From the NCBI GenBank assembly GCA_009841145.1, contig VXMJ01000026.1, positions 1-64,000 of the forward strand: a stretch of DNA of 64,000 nt, in the 5' to 3' direction. Source of the stretch: Caldilineaceae bacterium SB0661_bin_34. GTDB lineage: Bacteria; Chloroflexota; Anaerolineae; Caldilineales; Caldilineaceae. The translations under genes and the position numbers were made by a program. Positions within the stretch are counted from its first letter, which is position 1, and the number at the start of each line of letters is the position of its first letter. The notes under the pieces were generated by a model. It saw only the letters and a list, made by a program, of their open reading frames with translations. It was not told the origin of the DNA and searched no databases. This document shows, piece after piece, positions 1-8,642 of this stretch.

Positions 1-645
1 CACCATGACCACCGCCATGGCCGGCATGATGGCATAACGGGCCACGGAGAGCAGGAAGCGGGGATTGAGCAGGTCCTTTTCGATACCGGGATCGTACGCG
101 CCCTTGGTGGGCAGCAACACGAACCAGTACCCAAACAGGAAAAGAGCGAATAACGCAGTGAAATAGGAGGGAATCTGCGATATAACAAGCGAAAAATTGA
201 TCAGAAACTGCGAAGCGAAGTTGTTTCGGAAGGTGCCGATGATGCCGCCTACGACGAAACCTAGAATCCACGAAATAATGGTGGACGTCCCGAGCAGCCA
301 AAGGGTCCAAGGGAGCTTCTCCAGGATGTGCTCCAGGGCTGGTTTGGGGAAGTTGATGAACGAAGGCCCCAGGTCGAACCGGATGAACACGTTGCCCAGA
401 AACCGCCAATACTGTTCGGGCAGCGAACCGTCAATGCCCAGCCTGGCCTTCATCTCCGCGGCCATGGCCGCGGCATCGGCCGCGTCAACTGTCTGCGAAA
501 ACTGCTGTTCCAACTGCTGCAAATAGGCCGATACGGGGTCGCCTGGGATCAGGTGGAAGAAGAAGAAGGCGAGTGTGAAGGCGCCCCAGATGCTCAGGAC
601 AAACATCAGCGCCCTGGTGATCACGTACGAGACGAGCGGCTTCAT
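1..645 (-). CDS. Peptide-type ABC transporter permease (DppB-like), C-terminus cut by window edge
   Basis: This is the inner-membrane permease subunit of a dipeptide/oligopeptide/nickel-class ABC importer. From the ATG at 645 the frame stays open for 215 codons to base 1, so the carboxyl end lies outside the window. Residues 9-30 form a hydrophobic first membrane span followed by the LIPGDP motif (32-37) typical of DppB/OppB N-termini; a soluble stretch then leads to further spans at about 116-140, 150-180 and from about 203 onward. Later subunits of the operon would lie to the left. A family-5 binding protein gene starts at 2107 on the other strand and could feed this permease, which is inference. 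Confidence in the family is high; substrate is unknown. Confidence 0.9.
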   Translation of the reverse strand, partial: MKPLVSYVITRALMFVLSIWGAFTLAFFFFHLIPGDPVSAYLQQLEQQFSQTVDAADAAAMAAEMKARLGIDGSLPEQYWRFLGNVFIRFDLGPSFINFPKPALEHILEKLPWTLWLLGTSTIISWILGFVVGGIIGTFRNNFASQFLINFSLVISQIPSYFTALFALFLFGYWFVLLPTKGAYDPGIEKDLLNPRFLLSVARYAIMPAMAVVMV

Positions 646-831
646 CACACCTGGTTGGTTCGGGGTGGCGGATTGGGCACAGGGGATGGCCTGAAGGCGG
701 CACAGGTCGGCGGCAACGCCTGGCAAGCAACCTGTATACTACAACCCCCGCGTGTTCAGGGCCGTTGGAGGCAAAACTGTAGCGGTCCTTGGCTCCGTGC
801 CTTTCCTTTCCCCACAACGTCTACACCCATC

Positions 832-1902
832 ATGAGTCCTGTCTCTTTTCGCGCCGGGATCGTCGGTGCCGGCGGCATCGCGCGCGCCCACCTGCGGGCC
901 CTGCAGACCCTCGATCATGTGGAGGTCGCGGCGGTCGCGGATGTCGTTCCGGGCAAAGCTCGGGAAATGGCCGACCTCTACGGCATCCCCCAGGCGTTCG
1001 ACTCGCACCGGGATTTGGTGGCCCAGGACGATCTGGATGCGGTCCATGTGTGCACGTTTAACCAAGCGCACCGCGATCCGACCGTGGATGCCCTGAATGC
1101 CGGCAAACATGTGATTGTGGAAAAGCCCATGGCGGCCCGCCTCGATCACGCCACGGAAATGGTCAAGGCCTCGCGCGACAATGACCGGTTGCTCATGTGC
1201 GCCATCAAGACACGGTTCTCCGACGATCTGTTGACCGCGCGCGAAGTGGTGGAGAGTGGTGATCTCGGGGACATCTACTACGCGGAAACCGTAGCTCAGC
1301 GTCGCCGGGGCATTCCCGGCCGCACCTTTATTTCCGAGAAGACCGCCGGGTTTGGCGCGACGGCCGACATCGGGGTCTACGCCCTGGACGCCGTGCTTTG
1401 GCTCATGGAGCATCCGCAGCCGGTGTCGGTCAGCGGGATGACCCTGACCCACATCGGCCATGGCGGCCCTCCGACCCGGGGAGTGCACTGGCAATGGGAT
1501 CCCGCGCAGCTTGACGTAGAGGAGTTTGGGGCCGGCTGGGTTCGTTTCGACAACGGTGCGGCCATGGTGATCAAGTCGGTGTGGGCCATGCACATGGATT
1601 CGGTCGGCGAAACATTCGTGCTGGGACGAGAAGGGGGACTGCGCCTGACCCCGGAGCTCACCGTCTTCCGCGATAGTTGGGGTGTCCTGTCGGACATCAG
1701 GCTGGGCGTGGAGGCGAGTCATCCGCACGTGCAGTTCCAGCGGGAGTGCGAAGCCTTCTATGCCGCAATCGAATCCGGCGGACCCTCGCCGATAGATCCG
1801 TGGCAGGCGCTGATGACCAACGTGATCATCCAAGGCCTTCTCGATTCCTCCAGGCAAGGGGGGCGCGAGGTCCCGGTTGCCATGCCCCTGCCACCCCCCT
1901 GA
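832..1902 (+). CDS. Gfo/Idh/MocA family oxidoreductase
   Basis: Predicted NAD(P)-dependent dehydrogenase of sugars or cyclitols, 356 residues, the usual family length. The N-terminal Rossmann fold begins with the GIVGAGGIARAH nucleotide-binding loop (about residues 8-19), and the family signature EKP lies at 97-99 with the conserved lysine at 98. The C-terminal alpha/beta domain includes an ADIGVYALD segment typical of the substrate half. The reading frame is open much further upstream, but the ATG at 832 places the Rossmann loop at the normal distance from the start; upstream sequence has no family similarity. It lies between the divergent permease and the substrate-binding lipoprotein gene and could process the imported compound. 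Substrate cannot be named. Confidence 0.9.
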   Translation: MSPVSFRAGIVGAGGIARAHLRALQTLDHVEVAAVADVVPGKAREMADLYGIPQAFDSHRDLVAQDDLDAVHVCTFNQAHRDPTVDALNAGKHVIVEKPMAARLDHATEMVKASRDNDRLLMCAIKTRFSDDLLTAREVVESGDLGDIYYAETVAQRRRGIPGRTFISEKTAGFGATADIGVYALDAVLWLMEHPQPVSVSGMTLTHIGHGGPPTRGVHWQWDPAQLDVEEFGAGWVRFDNGAAMVIKSVWAMHMDSVGETFVLGREGGLRLTPELTVFRDSWGVLSDIRLGVEASHPHVQFQRECEAFYAAIESGGPSPIDPWQALMTNVIIQGLLDSSRQGGREVPVAMPLPPP

Positions 1903-2106
1903 AGGGTCGTAGTGTTTGTACAGTTTACAGATCCGTGCTAACTTGAGCCGTTCAAGACTTCAATTCAGCGGCCAGGTCGGTTGCGTCCGATTTAAGGTCG
2001 GCACACGCCAAGGGACGGCATGACCTCCCGGCTCCGGCGCGAACGCAGCCAAGACTGGTTCGCGCCCGTTGTTCTTTGTTTTCTTATTGTTGTCAGGAGT
2101 GAAGCC

Positions 2107-3858
2107 ATGAAGTTGAGACTGTTGCTCTTATTGCTGATGCTGGCATTGGCGGCGTTGGCCGGTTGTGCGGTTGCCCCGCCGCCCGACACCGGCGCTCCCG
2201 AACCCGTGGCAGAGGCCGACGAAGGTGTGGCCGGCGAGTACGTTCCCACGCCGCGCAACGAGACCGTCATCGTCAATGAAATCGGCGGCAATTGGGATGT
2301 CTGGGAGAGCTACAACCTGTTGGCACCGAATGCCGCGGCCCCCGGCATCTGGCAGGCGGCCCAGGAGCATCTCTTCAACATCAACTGGGCCACCGGTGAT
2401 TTCGTCTATTGGTTGGCGGAGAGTTACGACTACAACGACGACTTCACGCAGCTGACGATCAAGACCCGGCCCGAGGCCCATTGGAACGACGGCACGGCCT
2501 TTACGGCGCACGATGTCAAGTTCACGATTGAAATGGTACAGAGCGAGATCGCGTTGCGGATGGGTTCGACCATGCAGGAGTGGGTCGCCTCTGTCGAGGC
2601 ATCCGACGACCATACTGTGGTCATCAATCTCACGAAGGCGAATCCGCGTTTCCACATGAACTTTGCCCGGGCCTGGGGTTTCCCGGTTCAGGCCAAGCAT
2701 GTGTGGGAAGGCAACGACCCGCTTGAGTTCAAGAATTATCCTCCGGTGTTTACCGGTCCGTACAAGCTCCACCAGGAGTTTCCGGATCAGGCGATGAACA
2801 TCTGGGTCAAGGACGAGAACTACTGGGGCATGGACGGCATGGGTGTTGAAGTAGGGCCCACCTACTACGTCACACGCCTGGAGCGGGTGCCGGAAACCGA
2901 GATTGCCGATGTCAAGGTCAACAAGATTGATCATCCCCATGCACTGGGCGACGCCACGCTGATGCAGGCTGCGGTGGACGCCAACCCGGCGGTCCAGCTG
3001 GCCGGCTGGCGCGATCCGTGCCCGCGGGCAATCTGGTTCAACAACGCCAAGTACCCGTTGTCACTGCCGGAGGTGCGCCACGCCATCAACGCCGCGGTGA
3101 ATCGGCAGAAAGTGGCCGACCTCCTGTTTGGCGTGCCGACGGTTCCGGCGCGCTTCCCCTGGGCTGACTGGGGTGTGCACGACAAGTACTCCTTCGAGGA
3201 CATCCGGGCCGAGTTCGAGCTTGACTACGATATCGACCGGGGCAATGCGATCCTCGACGAACTGGGTTTCATGCCCGGCAACGACGGCATTCGCATTGAC
3301 GGCGAAGGCAACCCGATGGAGTTCCAAATCAATGTTCCGGGCTTTGCCAACACCGAGTACAACATTGCCTTCGATCTGTCCGAGGAATTGGCCAAGATAG
3401 GCATCAAGGCCAATGTCAAGCGAATCGAAGGTCAGGCCATGTGGGACTCCCTGGACACCGGCAATTTCGACATTAGTTCCCATTGGTTCTGTGGCGACTG
3501 GGCCGAGGGACCGTTGACGTTCTCGGACTGGAAGCACACCAACATCACCCCGATTGGCGAGAAGACCAACACCGGCAACCGGTGGCGCGTCAACATCCCC
3601 GAATTAACCGAGGTGATGAACCAGATTGAACAGATGAGCCCGAACGATCCGGCCATCGAGGACCTGTATCGGCAGGCTGTGCGCCTGTACTTCGAACACC
3701 TGCCGGGGCTGGCGATTGTCCAGACCACCTACGTGATGCCGTTCAATTGGCACTACTGGGATGGATGGCCGACCTCGGACAATGTCTACGCGGTTCCGTT
3801 CACTTGGTGGCCGGAATTCAAGTACGTGATGTTCAGCCTACAACCGACCGGCAACTAA
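2107..3858 (+). CDS. ABC transporter substrate-binding lipoprotein, family 5 (peptide/opine type)
   Basis: Extracytoplasmic binding component of an ABC importer, 583 residues, normal for the SBP_bac_5 family. It starts with a lipoprotein signal: basic MKLR, a long leucine run and a lipobox LAGC with the acylated cysteine at 20, followed by a Pro/Ala/Glu-rich tether. The mature part shows family features such as the GTAFTAHDVKFTIE segment and the late 'LPEVRHAINAAVNR' segment. An AGGAG ribosome site just before the ATG at 2107 decides this start over an open frame that extends to 2020. Its cognate permease may be the minus-strand gene at 1-645. Peptides, oligosaccharides or opines are all possible ligands. 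Confidence 0.92.
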   Translation: MKLRLLLLLLMLALAALAGCAVAPPPDTGAPEPVAEADEGVAGEYVPTPRNETVIVNEIGGNWDVWESYNLLAPNAAAPGIWQAAQEHLFNINWATGDFVYWLAESYDYNDDFTQLTIKTRPEAHWNDGTAFTAHDVKFTIEMVQSEIALRMGSTMQEWVASVEASDDHTVVINLTKANPRFHMNFARAWGFPVQAKHVWEGNDPLEFKNYPPVFTGPYKLHQEFPDQAMNIWVKDENYWGMDGMGVEVGPTYYVTRLERVPETEIADVKVNKIDHPHALGDATLMQAAVDANPAVQLAGWRDPCPRAIWFNNAKYPLSLPEVRHAINAAVNRQKVADLLFGVPTVPARFPWADWGVHDKYSFEDIRAEFELDYDIDRGNAILDELGFMPGNDGIRIDGEGNPMEFQINVPGFANTEYNIAFDLSEELAKIGIKANVKRIEGQAMWDSLDTGNFDISSHWFCGDWAEGPLTFSDWKHTNITPIGEKTNTGNRWRVNIPELTEVMNQIEQMSPNDPAIEDLYRQAVRLYFEHLPGLAIVQTTYVMPFNWHYWDGWPTSDNVYAVPFTWWPEFKYVMFSLQPTGN

Positions 3859-3880
3859 CGTTTCGACGGCAATCCAATAC

Positions 3881-3917
3881 CGCCGGGGCTGTCCACCATG
3901 CGTGGATGGTCCCGGCG
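3881..3917 (+). terminator. Stem-loop after the binding-protein gene
   Basis: An inverted repeat pairs CGCCGGG (3881-3887) with CCCGGCG (3911-3917) and TCCAC with GTGGA inside it. The four bases between can pair through one C-G and three G-U pairs, giving a nearly continuous 16-bp stem with a CATGC loop. It begins 22 bases after the stop codon. There is no U-tract, so this is a probable transcript-end or stabilising hairpin rather than a textbook intrinsic terminator. Confidence 0.55.
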
Positions 3918-4073
3918 TCGGAACGAGGCATGATGCCCCATCTCCCCGCTGGACGGCACATGGTCCATGCGCGGTGCCCCATGGTCGGCAATCCCGGGCG
4001 CATCTGCCCAGGTTATTTAGTCCAGTCGTCCGACAGGTGTCGCCAATTGGATTGTTGATGGAATTTCAGGGAC

Positions 4074-4544
4074 ATGAAGTTCAATATCCTGTTGCGCATT
4101 CTCGGCAGTCTCGTGTTGCTTGCCCTGGTCCTGCAGTTGGCGTCCTGCGGAGGTCGTGCCCGACAGGACGAGGCTCCGGCCGGTCCGCCGCTGGAAGAAC
4201 CAAAGGAGTTTGAACGACAGTTGAACCCGCCTGTTCCGGTTCGGCTTCGTGACGATGTGCCGGAGTTGGACCTATACGTGCGGACCTGGCCAAGTCTGGA
4301 CAAGTTCATGTCCATCAAGGCCGGTGCCGAAACCCACGGGTTAACGGTCACCAACAGCGAAAACTGGGTCAAGGTGACGGTTCCCGGTTTGGGGCAGAAG
4401 GCTTACATCTGTCGATGTTACTTGGAAGTGACCAACGACTCGATTGACCCGCAAGGGTTGGATGCGCCGTGCGACGCGGAAATCGGAAAAGCCTGCCGCG
4501 CCGACATGGATGAGCAGTTCGGCAGTTCCCAGCGAAGCGGCTGA
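4074..4544 (+). CDS. Small lipoprotein with SH3b-like domain
   Basis: A 156-residue predicted lipoprotein of unknown role. Residues 1-24 form a signal peptide ending in the lipobox LASC with the acylated cysteine at 25, followed by a Gly/Pro/Glu-rich tether to about residue 60. The core (about 68-115) reads like a bacterial SH3 domain: 'LYVRTWPS', a central turn, and 'WVKVTVPG' followed by an aromatic YIC close. Four cysteines occur in the C-terminal part (two in YICRC, then two later), which might form disulfides outside the membrane. SH3b domains often bind cell-wall peptides; that role here is inference. It follows the binding-protein gene after 215 bases. Confidence 0.72.
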   Translation: MKFNILLRILGSLVLLALVLQLASCGGRARQDEAPAGPPLEEPKEFERQLNPPVPVRLRDDVPELDLYVRTWPSLDKFMSIKAGAETHGLTVTNSENWVKVTVPGLGQKAYICRCYLEVTNDSIDPQGLDAPCDAEIGKACRADMDEQFGSSQRSG

Positions 4545-4651
4545 GAGACACCCAAAGCAGTTTTCCACATGCGACGTGGCCACAGGGATTTGGTCCGTTC
4601 CCCGGCTCTCCTGGCCCACCCGCATCGCGTCGGTTCCCGTCCAAGCCGATG

Positions 4652-4680
4652 ACCATCGGGCCATCCACGGGACCGATGGT
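4652..4680 (-). terminator. Stem-loop between convergent genes
   Basis: ACCATCGG (4652-4659) and CCGATGGT (4673-4680) form a perfect 8-bp stem with a 13-base loop. It abuts the stop codon of the minus-strand RraA-like gene and lies in the 135-bp convergent gap with the lipoprotein gene, so it could serve both transcripts. No U-tract follows on either strand. Confidence 0.45.
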
Positions 4681-5366
4681 TACAGGATGCCGTACTTCCT
4701 GAATGCCTCGGCGGCACCCATGCCGTCTCGAATCGCGTTGCGGACCGTGTTTTCGCCCTGGACCTTGTCCCAGGCCAGCGCCAGCACCTCCCGTTCCCTG
4801 GCTTGCGGAATGACACAAATGCCATCCCGGTCGCCAAACAGAAGGTCGCCGGGTTTGATCTCGACCTGGCCTATCATCACCGGGATCCTCCAGGCAACCA
4901 CCTGGCCCCGCGCACCCTGATCCTGAGCGTAGGCGCCTTTGGAAAACGTTGGGAAATCGAGTTCCAGAATGCCACCCGTGTCCCTGTGGTAACCGTTCAG
5001 GACGGCCCCTGTGGCTCCCAACCTCTGCGCTCGCAGACTCATCAATTCTCCCCAGAGGGCATAATCCAAGCTGCCTCCCGTCCCCAGATACACTTCATGG
5101 GGCCGCAAATCGTCCAATGCATCCATCAGGAGCCCAAAGGGCTGTTCCGCGGCATCCGACTTGGTTCGGGATCGGTTCACGTCCCGGGACAGCACCGGCA
5201 CGGCCCTGCCGGCCAAGATCATGGCCGGATCAATGGGCCTCACGTCGGCGGGCAGGAACTGATGGTCGAGACCAATCGCGTCCATCACATCTCCCACCAC
5301 GGCTGGAAACAGATGTTCTTTCATCAGGTCGGTCAGTTCGGCATCGGTGGTCCAACGCAATTCCAT
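4680..5366 (-). CDS. RraA-like protein (HMG/CHA aldolase-type fold)
   Basis: Member of the RraA/dimethylmenaquinone methyltransferase-like superfamily, 228 residues. Characterised relatives with catalytic activity are Mg-dependent 4-hydroxy-4-methyl-2-oxoglutarate or oxaloacetate-type aldolases/decarboxylases. Visible signatures are VGDVMDAIG near the start, the 'GAVLNGYHRD' active-site strand (conserved Arg-Asp) in the middle, and 'GDLLFGDRDGICVIP' close to the C-terminal third. An AGAGGAA ribosome site precedes the ATG at 5366. It is divergently arranged with the mandelate-racemase-type gene (131 bp apart), suggesting a shared control region and a role in cleaving a keto-acid from that pathway. 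The true regulator function of E. coli RraA (RNase E inhibition) is unlikely for this lineage of homologs. Confidence 0.82.
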   Translation of the reverse strand: MELRWTTDAELTDLMKEHLFPAVVGDVMDAIGLDHQFLPADVRPIDPAMILAGRAVPVLSRDVNRSRTKSDAAEQPFGLLMDALDDLRPHEVYLGTGGSLDYALWGELMSLRAQRLGATGAVLNGYHRDTGGILELDFPTFSKGAYAQDQGARGQVVAWRIPVMIGQVEIKPGDLLFGDRDGICVIPQAREREVLALAWDKVQGENTVRNAIRDGMGAAEAFRKYGIL

Positions 5367-5497
5367 GGCGGCATTCCTCTTGGGTGTTTCGGAACAGAAT
5401 GGTAATCCGAGGATTGGTTGCCCGAACCAAAACTCCTGTCATCCAACGACTTCCAACGTGCCGCACCGAACACCAGTAAGCCATTCGGATCACTGAC

Positions 5498-6634
5498 ATG
5501 AGGATTCGTGAAATTCGCTGTGCCGGCTTGCGGGGGGCCACTCCGGAAGGCGGTTGGGATGAGGAACTACAAGCCGACGACTGTGTCCACACGTTGGTGT
5601 TGATTGTCACGGAGGAAGGCCTTACCGGCTTGGGCAGCGCCTTTACGTCGGAAGCACTAGTCAAGGGCGCGCTTGATCTGATGTGGCCCTTGTTGCGCGG
5701 CGAGAACGCACTGGAACCGGAACGAGTCGCCGAAAAACTTCACCAGCACACGTTTTGGACCGGCCGGGGAGGATCGGTAACCCACGCGATCAGCGCCGTT
5801 GACATTGCCATGTGGGACATTCTGGGCAAGGCTGTCGGCCAACCCGTCGGACGGTTGCTGGGCGGCCGATATCGCGAGACGGTTATGCCCTATGCCTCGG
5901 TGCTGATGGACTACCCCGACCGGATGGCCGATGTGCTGTTGCCGCTGCGTGACCGGGGATACCGTGCCATCAAGATGGGCTGGGGACCCTTCGGCCGTGA
6001 GGATCAGGGTCTGGACGAGCGGATCGTAAGCGAGTCGCGGTCGCTGGTAGGAGACGAGTGCCTGTTGATGGTTGATGCCGGGGCCAGCGACGCCTTCTGG
6101 ACCAAAGGCTACAAGTGGGCTCTGCGGACCGCCCACATGCTTGCAGACTACGATGTGGGCTGGTTTGAGGAACCGCTGGCGCCTGACGCCATGGCGGACT
6201 TTGAACAACTCCGCGTCCATGCACCACTGCCCATTGCCGGCGGCGAGGTCCTGACCCGGCGTCAAACCTTCAAGCCATGGTTGGACCGCGGGTGTTTCGA
6301 TATCGTCCAGCCCGATGTCACCAAAGTCGGCGGGATTTCCGAATCCCGTCGCATTGGCCGCATGGCCGAGGATGCCGGGGTTCGTTACATCCCCCACGGT
6401 TGGAACACCGCCTGCGGACTGGCGGCGGATCTCCATCTGGCATCCGCATTTCCGGGAACGGACTTGGTGGAGTACATAGCAGGTTCGGCCTATGTGGATG
6501 AACTTCGTGCGGGGTCCTGGTGTCTGGACGCCAACGGACATTTGGCCATACCGGACAATCCGGGCTTGGGACTTGAGCTCGATCCCGATGCCGTGGCGCG
6601 CTATACCGGCCAACGCGACTTCCTGAATCCCTAG
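5498..6634 (+). CDS. Mandelate racemase/muconate lactonizing enzyme family protein (sugar-acid dehydratase type)
   Basis: Enolase-superfamily enzyme, 378 residues, that should abstract an alpha-proton from a carboxylate with a Mg ion, typically dehydrating or racemising a sugar acid. The capping domain covers about 1-125. In the barrel I see the catalytic lysine K159 (in KMG), metal ligands D193, E224 (FEEPL) and E250 (GGEV), and the general acid/base H300 (HGWNT), so the catalytic set looks complete. The second position of the usual KxK is glycine, as in several acid-sugar dehydratases. It is the first gene of a plus-strand run, with the SDR starting 7 bases after its stop. The exact sugar acid cannot be assigned. 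Confidence 0.88.
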   Translation: MRIREIRCAGLRGATPEGGWDEELQADDCVHTLVLIVTEEGLTGLGSAFTSEALVKGALDLMWPLLRGENALEPERVAEKLHQHTFWTGRGGSVTHAISAVDIAMWDILGKAVGQPVGRLLGGRYRETVMPYASVLMDYPDRMADVLLPLRDRGYRAIKMGWGPFGREDQGLDERIVSESRSLVGDECLLMVDAGASDAFWTKGYKWALRTAHMLADYDVGWFEEPLAPDAMADFEQLRVHAPLPIAGGEVLTRRQTFKPWLDRGCFDIVQPDVTKVGGISESRRIGRMAEDAGVRYIPHGWNTACGLAADLHLASAFPGTDLVEYIAGSAYVDELRAGSWCLDANGHLAIPDNPGLGLELDPDAVARYTGQRDFLNP

Positions 6635-6641
6635 ACCGGAA

Positions 6642-7439
6642 ATGACGCGCATGGGCACGCGACTGGCCGGCAAGACCGCCATCATCTCCGGCGGTGCGTC
6701 CGGTATGGGCCGGGCCCAGGCCCGGCTGTTTGCCCGTGAAGGGGCTTCGGTCTGCATAGTTGACATAAATCAAGAGGCAGGCGAAGAGGTCGCAGATGGG
6801 ATCCGCCGGGCCGGCGGGCAGGCGATTTGCTGTCGCTGCGACGTGCGTTCGGCCGCGGACTGGGAGGCGGCTGTTGGCGCCGCATTGAATGCGTTTGATC
6901 AGGTAACCACGCTGTGCAACATCGCCGGCAGCAATGTGCGCAACAGCTTCGACGAACAGACCGAAGAGCAGTGGCACTTCATCGTTGAAACCGCCTTGAC
7001 CGGAGCCTACCTTGGCATCAAGGCGGTTGTGCCGGCCATGCGCAGGTACGGACACGGCTCAATCATCAACACCGGATCCTTGGCGGTGACCCATGCCGGG
7101 GGCAATCCCGCCTATTCCGCCAGCAAAGTCGGCATGCTGGGCTTGACCGTCAGTACGGCCGCGGCCTATGCCGCCGATCAAATTCGGTGCAACCTCGTGT
7201 CCCCCGGACATGTGGACACACCCTTCCTCAGGGCCAACGCACCTCACAGCCCCAACGACGAGTCGACCAGCATCAATGTCCCGGAAAACTACCGGCGTCG
7301 GCTGGAGGCAACACCTATGGGACGCCTGGTCCAGCCCGAAGACATTGCCCAGGCCTTCCTGTTCCTGGCTTCGGACGAAGCTTCCATGATTACTGGTGCC
7401 CACCTCAAGGTGGATGGCGGCGCCGGTCTGGCCGTGTAG
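6642..7439 (+). CDS. Short-chain dehydrogenase/reductase
   Basis: NAD(P)-dependent classical SDR, 265 residues. The Rossmann glycine motif GGASGMGR lies near residues 17-24 and a variant NIAG replaces the usual NNAG. The catalytic set is present: S146, Y158 and K162 (YSASK). An acidic residue ending beta-2 (VDIN) suggests NAD preference. The C-terminus has the common 'GAHLKVDGG' ending. It starts 7 bases after the enolase-superfamily gene and is therefore translationally linked; it probably oxidises a polyol, sugar lactone precursor or hydroxy acid in the same pathway. An internal ATG at 6651 is an alternative start. Substrate unknown. Confidence 0.9.
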   Translation: MTRMGTRLAGKTAIISGGASGMGRAQARLFAREGASVCIVDINQEAGEEVADGIRRAGGQAICCRCDVRSAADWEAAVGAALNAFDQVTTLCNIAGSNVRNSFDEQTEEQWHFIVETALTGAYLGIKAVVPAMRRYGHGSIINTGSLAVTHAGGNPAYSASKVGMLGLTVSTAAAYAADQIRCNLVSPGHVDTPFLRANAPHSPNDESTSINVPENYRRRLEATPMGRLVQPEDIAQAFLFLASDEASMITGAHLKVDGGAGLAV

Positions 7440-7446
7440 GCGACGG

Positions 7447-7474
7447 ACATCGCGCAGGGGCCGCGGCCCGATGT
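7447..7474 (+). terminator. Stem-loop after the SDR gene
   Basis: ACATCG (7447-7452) pairs with CGATGT (7469-7474) around a GC-rich interior that contains the 12-base palindrome at 7458-7469. It lies 7 bases after the SDR stop codon. A weak T/A-rich stretch follows, so partial termination before the amidohydrolase genes is plausible. Confidence 0.35.
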
Positions 7475-7528
7475 TGTTAATGTAGGATTCCCAATGCACT
7501 CCTCGCTGTACAGAAGGCGTTTTCGGTC

Positions 7529-8581
7529 GTGATCGACTGCGATATTCACAATGAGGTTCCGCATTTGGAGGAACTGTATCCGTATCTTCCGCAACATTGG
7601 GTGGACTATACGGAGGAGTCGTCGTTTGAAGGGCCGGATGCGAACGACTATCCGGAAATGGTGGCAACGACCGTGCACCCCGACATCCGTGACGACTACT
7701 TCGGCGACGGACGGTGCAACACTGCGGCACGCGTTCGGTTGATACAGGACCGGGTGCTGGATCCGCTGGAGATTTCAGTGGCCATCCTGAACAATGCCTT
7801 CAGGGTTCCATCCATCCACTCCGTGGACCTGGCCGCGTCGATGGCCACGGCGGTCAACACCTGGCAGCAGGAGCAGTGGCTGGCAGCGGACAACCGATTC
7901 CGTGCATCGATTATTGTTCCAAGCCACAATCCCGTGGCGGCGGTCCAGGAGATTCGGCGCTGGCAAAACACTCCGGGTTTTGTGCAGGTCCTTCTCCCTG
8001 TACGGTCGCATGTGCCGTACGGGGTACGCAACATGGACCTGCTGTTCGAGGCCATCGCAGACTCCGGACTGCCTGCGGCCATCAATTTCGGAGGTGCTCC
8101 GGGTGTGCCCCCCACCGGTGTGGGCTGGCCACAAACCTATTACGAAATTCATGCCGGCATGGCTCAGGTGTTTCAGTCGCAGGTCATGAGCATGGTCTAC
8201 GAAGGACTGTTCGACCGCTATCCGCAACTGCGCATTGTGTTGCTGGAGGGTGGCTTCACTTGGGCACCGTCGCTAATGTGGCGGATGAACAAGGAGTGGA
8301 AGGGGCTGAGGCACAATGTGCCGTGGGTTAAGAACTGGCCCGCGGACTATATCCGAACCCATTTTCGGTGGTCGCTGCAGCCGTTGGATGCACCGGATGA
8401 TCTGGATCAGATGCTTGAAATTCTGGATATGATGGAAGCGGACGAGCTGTTAATGTTCTCCACCGACTTTCCGCATTGGCAGCAAAAGGAGATCGCGCCA
8501 AGGGTCCCGGACTGGATGCCGGAAGACCTGCGGCGAAAAGTGTGTTTTGAGAATCCGCGCGCATTCTATAGTCTAGAGTGA
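7529..8581 (+). CDS. Amidohydrolase family 2 (PF04909-type TIM barrel), first of a tandem pair
   Basis: Metal-dependent hydrolase or decarboxylase-like TIM-barrel protein, 350 residues, with a GTG start at 7529. The N-terminal metal motif is represented by 'IDCDIH' and the C-terminal conserved aspartate by 'FSTDFPHW'. The family includes ACMS decarboxylase, resorcylate decarboxylases and lactonases. It shares long blocks with the next gene (AGMAQ.FQSQV, EGGF.W...LMWR), so the two arose by tandem duplication. One oddity: where the downstream copy has a likely metal-ligand histidine (VHFGG, H202), this copy has asparagine (INFGG, N186). Its activity may therefore differ, or it may be a non-catalytic partner. 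Substrate unknown. Confidence 0.85.
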   Translation: MIDCDIHNEVPHLEELYPYLPQHWVDYTEESSFEGPDANDYPEMVATTVHPDIRDDYFGDGRCNTAARVRLIQDRVLDPLEISVAILNNAFRVPSIHSVDLAASMATAVNTWQQEQWLAADNRFRASIIVPSHNPVAAVQEIRRWQNTPGFVQVLLPVRSHVPYGVRNMDLLFEAIADSGLPAAINFGGAPGVPPTGVGWPQTYYEIHAGMAQVFQSQVMSMVYEGLFDRYPQLRIVLLEGGFTWAPSLMWRMNKEWKGLRHNVPWVKNWPADYIRTHFRWSLQPLDAPDDLDQMLEILDMMEADELLMFSTDFPHWQQKEIAPRVPDWMPEDLRRKVCFENPRAFYSLE

Positions 8582-8642
8582 CCGCGGAAGGATTGTTTGG
8601 ATTGCTGTTGTCCACACCAGTCGCCGATTTGGAGGTCCCGCC

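Noticed and set aside
328-831. Long upstream extension of the first Gfo/Idh/MocA frame
   Set aside because: The extension covers the antisense of the DppB-like permease start and has no similarity; the Rossmann loop fits the ATG at 832.
739-1857. 372-codon minus-strand frame over the Gfo/Idh/MocA gene
   Set aside because: Complementary shadow in a GC-rich gene; composition atypical for a protein.
1916-1944. Promoter for the family-5 binding protein gene
   Set aside because: TTGTAC and a TAACTT-like element are present at near-correct spacing, but the -10 matches only half of the consensus.
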